Shown: positions 7,310 to 11,416 of the stretch, in pieces
How positions within the stretch are numbered: position 1 is the stretch's first letter
Layout: each line of letters opens with the position of its first letter
Source: Pseudomonadota bacterium
GTDB taxonomy: Bacteria > Pseudomonadota > Alphaproteobacteria > Rhizobiales > Hyphomicrobiaceae
Length of the DNA stretch: 11,416 nt
NCBI GenBank assembly: GCA_023410905.1
Contig: JAEYPL010000292.1
Span: 1 to 11,416 of the forward strand
Direction of reading: 5' to 3'
Position numbers and translations under genes: made by a program
The notes under the pieces: model-generated
The model's input: only the letters and a program-made list of their open reading frames with translations
Database searches by the model: none
What the model was told of the DNA's origin: nothing

Positions 7310-7328
7310 CGTCGTGCTAAACACGACG
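7310..7328 (+). promoter_or_regulatory. Perfect inverted repeat / stem-loop 2 in the cassette's internal gap
   Basis: CGTCGTG (7310-7316) and CACGACG (7322-7328) are perfect 7-base inverted arms around CTAAA. It could fold as RNA or act as a dyad operator. It lies 62 bases before the ATG at 7390. No U-run follows. Confidence 0.55.
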
Positions 7329-7371
7329 TGCTCGGCGCATTTACGCGACTGTGCTGCGGCGGGGGAAATTC

Positions 7372-7379
7372 AGGCAGGG
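7372..7379 (+). promoter_or_regulatory. Shine-Dalgarno AGGCAGGG that selects the ATG at 7390
   Basis: AGGCAGGG ends 10 bases before the ATG at 7390. The in-frame GTG at 7351 has no purine-rich site before it (upstream reads CGCATTTACGCGACT), so the ATG is taken as the start. Confidence 0.6.
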
Positions 7380-7389
7380 TCCGCTACCG

Positions 7390-9957
7390 ATGAACACGAT
7401 CGCCTCCGCTGTCCGGGAAGGCGGACCGAGCCTTGTCGATCGGTATCTCGCATCGACCGATGGCGGCTACGACGAGCTGCGTGACGGCGCCGGTGGGATG
7501 CGCCGGCATTGGCGCGCGCTGATGGACAGCATTGCGGGGCTGCCGGCGGCCGATCTCGCGGTGCGGGCGGCTGGCATCGATCGGCGCGTGCGCGAGACGG
7601 GCATCGCCTACGACATGTTCGCCGATCCGAATGCGGCGATGCAGAAGTGGCAGCTCGACCTCATGCCGGTCGTGATTTCCAGTGCCGAGTGGCGCTGGCT
7701 CGCGACGGCGCTGACGCAGCGCGCGCGGCTGTTCGATGCACTGCTGACGGACCTCTATGGCGAGCAGAAGCTCATGCGGTCGGGGCTGGTTCCGCCGGAA
7801 CTCGTGTTCTCCGACAATGCCTACCTCAATCCGTGCCGCGGTATTCTCGACAAGAGTGGTCCGCTGCGCTTCTACGCAGCCGATCTCGCGCGCGGCGCGG
7901 ATGGGCAATGGCGCATCATCGACAATCACCTGGAGACGCTTGCCGGTCTCGGCTTCGTGCTCGCGAACCGGGTGGCGCACACGCATGTGACGGGTGACCT
8001 CTTCAAGCAGCTGAATGCGGTGCGGCTCGCTGCGCATTGCCAGCGCCTGCAGAATGCGCTCGCGGCGCACGCGGGGCGCGCCAATGCGTCCATTGCGCTG
8101 CTGACGCCGGGGCCGCACCACGAGGACTATTTCTCGCACGCTTATCTCGCGCGCTATCTCGGCCTCCTGCTGGTCGAGGGATCGGATCTGCGCACGCGCG
8201 GCAACAGCGTCTATCTGAAGACGCTGGAAGGTCTCAAGGAGATCGACGTCATCGTCCGTTGCGTGGACGGGCGCCAGATCGATCCGCTGGAGCTCGATCC
8301 TGGCGGCTTCATGGGGCCTGCGGGATTTCTGCGCGTCAATCGCGAGGCGCCGCGCCTCGTCGTGAATGCGATCGGCAGTGCGGTCGCGCAGAACCGTGGG
8401 CTCGGTCAGTATCTGCCAGCACTTGCGAAAAGCCTGCTCGGCGAGGAGCTGTTGCTCTCCGATGCGCCGCGCTGGTGGCTCGGCGATCCGGAAGCGCGGC
8501 GGCACGTGCTCGACAATCTCGACGGGCTCGTGATCCGTACCGCGCAGGAGGGTACGGGCCGTCCAGGACAAGCGGCGCTCGGTCAGGCACCGCGCGAGAT
8601 ATCAGCGACCGAACGCGAGCGGCTCAAGGCCGAGATCGCGCTGCACGGTTCGCGGCTCGTCGCGGAAGAGAAGATCGGCTTCAGCACGTCGCCGGCATTC
8701 GAGGGCGATAGCCTCACCGCGCGGCCGTTCGCGGTGCGCCTCTTCGTGGCTCACACTGGCAGCGACTTCGAGGCCATGCCGGGTGGTCTGGCCATGACGG
8801 TCGATCCGAAGCGGGCGGTGGCGCTCAGCGCGCCCGATGGCCATACGCGCGATGTGTGGGTGCTCTCGGAGGCGCAGCAGGCGCCGCATGTCAGCCTGTG
8901 GCGGCCGAAGCTGGAGACGGCGCGCGTCGAGCGCTCGCAGCGTGTGGTGCAGAGCCGCGTCGCGGATGATCTCTACTGGCTCGGGCGCTACGCCGAGCGC
9001 GCCGACTGGACCATGCGGATGCTGCGCGGCGCGCTCCGCCGCATTGGCGAGGACGGCGGCGCGGTCGGTGGCCTCGGTGCGGTCCGGCGCTGCCTCGATA
9101 TGCGGCTGACCGATCCCGAGACGGCAGAGGCAGGCGCGCATGGCGTGTCGGATCTCGGCGATATCGAAGGGCGCTGCCTCGATCTGGTATCGCGTGCACG
9201 TAGCCCGCGCACGCTCGCACGCACGCTCGAAGGTCTCTATCAGGTGTCCTATCTCGTTCGCGATCGCCTGTCGCACGAGGCATGGCAGACGCTGAGCCGC
9301 TTCCGTCCGGGCGAAGCGTGGATGCGGGCGCTGAACAGGGCGGGGCCCGGCGCTTTGCTCGATCAGCTCGACGAGGGGCTGGCGGCGCTGTCGTCGTTCA
9401 ACGGTCTCACGCACGAGAACATGACGCGGAATTTCGGCTGGTCGTTCCTCGATATGGGACGGCGGCTCGAACGCGCGTACAACCTGAGCGAGGCGATCCT
9501 CACTCTGTTCATTCCGCCGCCCGATCCGGAGGAGGAGACGAGCAGTCTTCTTCTGCTACTGGAACTCGCGGACAGTTTCATCACGTATCGCTCGCGCTAT
9601 CGTCTCGATCCCATGCTGGCGCTGGTGCTCGATCTGCTGCTGCTGGACGAGGCCAATCCGCGTGCTCTCGCCTATCAGCTCGCGGCGATCTCGAAGCATC
9701 TCGAGACGCTCCCCGATGCGCGCCAGGGTGTCAGTCTCGCCGAGGATCGGCGGCTCATTCTCGGGCTGCTCACTGCCGTCCGGCTGGCCGATGTCATGGC
9801 TATTGCCGAGGAGGAGGATCGGGCTACACTCGAAAATCTCATGCGCGAGCAGCTCCAGACCTTGCCGGAGCTGTCCAACGCCGTCGCGCGACATTACTTC
9901 AATCTGACCGAAGAGACCCCGCACCGAGCCCTGACGCGTATCGAGCCGCGGCCATGA
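7390..9957 (+). CDS. Circularly permuted ATP-grasp / alpha-E fusion protein
   Basis: This 855-residue protein has two domains. Residues ~75-465 are a circularly permuted type 2 ATP-grasp (DUF404/DUF407 group): DLYGEQKLMRSGLVPPELVF (121-140), FYAADLARGADGQW (161-174), LLTPGPHHEDYFSHAYLARY (237-256), VYLKTLEGLKEIDVIVR (274-290), DPLEL (298-302) and LLGEELLLSDAPRWWLG (349-365). Residues ~518-845 are the all-helical alpha-E domain (DUF403), starting SRVADDLYWLGRYAERAD (522-539), with a second GR-x-x-ERA block at 690-696. ATP-grasp enzymes join a carboxylate to an amine with ATP. Alpha-E is a helical partner always linked to this ligase and to transglutaminase genes. Many genomes carry the two as separate genes; here they are fused. 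The DN...ANR segment (178-194) departs from the DN...PSG...ENR pattern I recall for stand-alone members, so activity should not be assumed. The stop overlaps the next start (ATGA). Confidence 0.92.
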   Translation: MNTIASAVREGGPSLVDRYLASTDGGYDELRDGAGGMRRHWRALMDSIAGLPAADLAVRAAGIDRRVRETGIAYDMFADPNAAMQKWQLDLMPVVISSAEWRWLATALTQRARLFDALLTDLYGEQKLMRSGLVPPELVFSDNAYLNPCRGILDKSGPLRFYAADLARGADGQWRIIDNHLETLAGLGFVLANRVAHTHVTGDLFKQLNAVRLAAHCQRLQNALAAHAGRANASIALLTPGPHHEDYFSHAYLARYLGLLLVEGSDLRTRGNSVYLKTLEGLKEIDVIVRCVDGRQIDPLELDPGGFMGPAGFLRVNREAPRLVVNAIGSAVAQNRGLGQYLPALAKSLLGEELLLSDAPRWWLGDPEARRHVLDNLDGLVIRTAQEGTGRPGQAALGQAPREISATERERLKAEIALHGSRLVAEEKIGFSTSPAFEGDSLTARPFAVRLFVAHTGSDFEAMPGGLAMTVDPKRAVALSAPDGHTRDVWVLSEAQQAPHVSLWRPKLETARVERSQRVVQSRVADDLYWLGRYAERADWTMRMLRGALRRIGEDGGAVGGLGAVRRCLDMRLTDPETAEAGAHGVSDLGDIEGRCLDLVSRARSPRTLARTLEGLYQVSYLVRDRLSHEAWQTLSRFRPGEAWMRALNRAGPGALLDQLDEGLAALSSFNGLTHENMTRNFGWSFLDMGRRLERAYNLSEAILTLFIPPPDPEEETSSLLLLLELADSFITYRSRYRLDPMLALVLDLLLLDEANPRALAYQLAAISKHLETLPDARQGVSLAEDRRLILGLLTAVRLADVMAIAEEEDRATLENLMREQLQTLPELSNAVARHYFNLTEETPHRALTRIEPRP

Positions 9958-10844
9958 TTTTCGAGGTCAGTCACCGGACGCACTACCGCTACGCGACGCC
10001 GGTCGCGCAGTCGCAGCACCTCGTGCATATGACGCCGCGCGCGGTGGCGCACCAGACGACGTTCCGGCACAACCTCATGGTCGAGCCTGCGCCCGCCATG
10101 CGCCACGAAGGCGTCGACAGCTTCGGCAATCCGTTCGCAGTGCTCGAGGTGGAGGTGCCGCACAGGGAACTGGTGCTGCTCGCACGCAGTGCCGTCGAGA
10201 CGCGGGCGCCAGCGGCCGTCGATCTCGCGGCGACTACGGCTTGGGATCGTCTCGACGATAGGTTCGGCCGGCATCCGGGCGGTCTCGATGTCGACGTGAT
10301 CCAGTATCGGTGCAGCACGCGCATCACGGACGCGTCGCAGGGCATCGCGGATTATGCGCGCGCCTCCTTCGGGCAGGGACGACCCGTGCTCGATGGCGCC
10401 ATGGACTTCACGCGGCGCATATATGCCGACTTCCGCTTCGACCCGGGCGCGACGGACGTCTCGACGCCTGTCGAGCAGGTCTTCGCGAAGCGACGCGGCG
10501 TCTGCCAGGACTTCGCGCACCTCGCGCTCGCGGGCCTGAGGGCGCTGCGCGTGCCGGCGCGCTATGTCAGCGGCTATATTCTGACGCATCCGCCGCCTGG
10601 GCAGCCGAAGCTATCCGGTGCCGATGCCTCGCATGCCTGGATCTCGGTGTGGTCGCCCGAGACTGGCTGGCGCGACTTCGATCCGACGAACGGCATTGCC
10701 GTCGGCGAGGAGCACATCACCATCGCTCATGGTCGGGACTACAATGACGTGAGCCCGATCAGCGGCGTGCTGATCGGGGGCGGCGAGCATGTTGTGACGG
10801 TCGGCGTCGATGTCGTGCCACTGGCGGCAGCGCCCACCCAATGA
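9954..10844 (+). CDS. Transglutaminase-like cysteine peptidase/transferase (stand-alone)
   Basis: This 296-residue protein has the transglutaminase N-terminal beta domain (residues 1-83: FEVSHRTHYRYATPV, DSFGNPFAVLEV). The core carries the triad C184 in RGVCQDFAHL, H227 in DASHAWISV and D243 in DFDPTNG. It is a second copy of the domain pair that opens the 1097-residue fusion, but it has no ligase domain and differs in its triad context (GVCQDF versus GSCRDS; DPTNG versus DATSG). The start is ATG 9954, overlapping the previous stop by four bases. There is no Shine-Dalgarno sequence of its own, so translational coupling is likely. In this gene neighbourhood the family is predicted to cleave or transfer the amide bonds made by the ligases. 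No signal peptide is seen, so a cytoplasmic location is expected. Substrate unknown. Confidence 0.92.
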   Translation: MIFEVSHRTHYRYATPVAQSQHLVHMTPRAVAHQTTFRHNLMVEPAPAMRHEGVDSFGNPFAVLEVEVPHRELVLLARSAVETRAPAAVDLAATTAWDRLDDRFGRHPGGLDVDVIQYRCSTRITDASQGIADYARASFGQGRPVLDGAMDFTRRIYADFRFDPGATDVSTPVEQVFAKRRGVCQDFAHLALAGLRALRVPARYVSGYILTHPPPGQPKLSGADASHAWISVWSPETGWRDFDPTNGIAVGEEHITIAHGRDYNDVSPISGVLIGGGEHVVTVGVDVVPLAAAPTQ

Positions 10845-10859
10845 GGCAGGCGCCACCGC

Positions 10860-11416
10860 TCACTTCAGTACGGCGATCTGCTTTCGCTTGATGAGATCGA
10901 AGTCGATCTCGGCGCCGATGCCCGGTGTCTCGGGACAATGCGCCATGCCATCCTTGTCGATGGTCACATCGTTCAGCAGGCCATACTTGTGCGCGCCGTG
11001 CGGCAGCAGCACCTCGAAGTAGGTCGTGTTGCGCAGCGAGCAGGCGAAGTGGAGCTGCGCCATGTTGTTCAGCGAATTGCCGCCATGGTGCACCTCGTAG
11101 TTCATGTGGAAGGCTTCGGCGAGGTGCGCGGTCTTGATCATGGTCGAGAGACCGCCTTTGACCGGGATGTCGCCGCGCAGATAGTCGGTGGCCTTTTCGG
11201 TGAGCCAGATGGCGTACGTGCCGATGTCGCCCGGCGGGTATTCGGTGGCGAGGATCGGGATCGAGAGTTTGTCACGCAGCTTCACGTAGGAATAGATGTC
11301 TTCCTCGTTGAGCGGATCCTCGTACCAGTGAAAGCCCATCTCCTCGATGGCGCGGCCGACCTTGAGAGCTTCGGGATAGCGGTAGCTCCAGGTTGAATCG
11401 AGCATCAGCGTGTAGT
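10860..11416 (-). CDS. Enolase-superfamily enzyme, mandelate-racemase type, C-terminal part
   Basis: The reading frame enters from the right edge (YTLMLDSTWSY...) and stops at 10860-10862, so the N-terminal capping domain and the early barrel lie outside. Counting from the Met at 11405, D3, E29 and E55 are spaced 26 and 26 residues apart, as are the three metal ligands of mandelate racemase. D79 (RGDIPVKGG) and H106 (YEVHHGG) are 27 apart, like its Asp-His catalytic dyad. E131 (TTYFEVLLP) may be the later active-site acid. The family abstracts the proton alpha to a carboxylate with Mg2+, giving epimerases and sugar-acid dehydratases; the substrate cannot be set from this fragment. The Met at 11405 is internal and not the start. 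The gene converges on the ligase cassette with 15 bases between stops, with no terminator seen there. Confidence 0.9.
   Translation of the reverse strand, partial: YTLMLDSTWSYRYPEALKVGRAIEEMGFHWYEDPLNEEDIYSYVKLRDKLSIPILATEYPPGDIGTYAIWLTEKATDYLRGDIPVKGGLSTMIKTAHLAEAFHMNYEVHHGGNSLNNMAQLHFACSLRNTTYFEVLLPHGAHKYGLLNDVTIDKDGMAHCPETPGIGAEIDFDLIKRKQIAVLK

Larger units (their letters stand above)
7226..7389 (+). other. 164-bp gap inside the ligase cassette, structured
   Basis: There is no gene here, although the same reading direction continues on both sides. It contains two good stem-loops (7272-7299 and 7310-7328) and one weak one (CTGTG 7236-7240 with CACAG 7253-7257, loop 12). No U-run and no convincing -35/-10 pair were found. 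The gap may hold an attenuator, an RNA-processing site or an internal operator. Confidence 0.6.

Noticed and set aside
5867..7324. Long open frame on the minus strand (485 codons) opposite the DUF2126 region
   Set aside because: The translation is Arg/His/Pro-rich with no recognisable domain, and the plus strand encodes conserved amidoligase motifs throughout. It is a GC-bias shadow.
7351..7389. GTG start 13 codons before the ATP-grasp/alpha-E ATG
   Set aside because: There is no ribosome-binding site before the GTG, whereas AGGCAGGG precedes the ATG at 7390 with good spacing.
7384..8571. Minus-strand open frame (395 codons) opposite the ATP-grasp domain
   Set aside because: It has Arg/His-rich shadow composition, and the plus strand carries clear ATP-grasp motifs in the same stretch.
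9282..9953. Long upstream extension of the second transglutaminase's reading frame
   Set aside because: It overlaps the alpha-E coding region in another frame and gives Ser/Arg/Gly-rich sequence. The ATGA overlap start at 9954 matches the family's N-terminus.
10845..10859. Bidirectional terminator between the transglutaminase and the enolase-like gene
   Set aside because: The 15-base gap has only the short GGCGCC palindrome and no T- or A-run; no supported stem-loop is present.
1..11416. Mobile elements, tRNA/rRNA genes, CRISPR arrays, toxin-antitoxin pairs
   Set aside because: I found no transposase or integrase motifs, terminal inverted repeats, spaced direct-repeat arrays or recognisable RNA genes on either strand.

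Overview
The window looks like a chromosomal segment of a GC-rich alphaproteobacterium, probably of the Hyphomicrobiales (Rhizobiales) type. That assignment is an inference from base composition, codon use and gene families (DUF2277, the ankyrin protein, the fused ATP-grasp/alpha-E protein, the TGase/DUF2126 protein). I see no mobile element, CRISPR array, rRNA or tRNA. Coding density is high, and the non-coding gaps are short.

Region 1 (1-3616) is a set of small, mostly unrelated housekeeping or hypothetical genes in mixed orientation: a partial ankyrin-repeat protein (-), an ArsC/Spx-like thioredoxin-fold reductase (+), a DUF2277 protein (-), an ABM-like dimeric alpha/beta-barrel protein (+), a DUF72 (YecE-like) protein (+), and a zinc-ribbon metallopeptidase with an HESGH motif (-). 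The gaps between divergent genes hold the only plausible promoter and operator signals.

Region 2 (3932-10844) is the main point of interest. Three co-directional genes encode a predicted peptide amide-ligase system. The first is a fusion of a bacterial transglutaminase and a DUF2126 glutamine-synthetase-like amidoligase (1097 aa). The second is a fusion of a circularly permuted ATP-grasp domain and an alpha-E domain (855 aa). The third is a stand-alone transglutaminase-like protein (296 aa) that overlaps the previous gene by ATGA. Between the first and second genes lies a 164-bp gap with two good stem-loops. The families belong to a system proposed from comparative genomics to build or attach peptides (ATP-grasp and GS-like ligases) and to hydrolyse or transfer them (transglutaminase fold). 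In many genomes the same cassette is accompanied by the proteasome-like peptidase Anbu. No Anbu gene is present here. A putative zinc metallopeptidase is instead divergently transcribed from the cassette across a 315-bp gap.

Region 3 (10860-11416) is the C-terminal part of an enolase-superfamily enzyme of mandelate-racemase type. It converges on the cassette and runs off the window end. Its spacing of metal ligands and of the Asp/His dyad matches mandelate racemase.

The best-supported new observations are the complete fused ligase cassette without Anbu, the double hairpin in its internal gap, the structured divergent region upstream of it, and the ATP-grasp motif differences that bear on whether the ligase domain is active.
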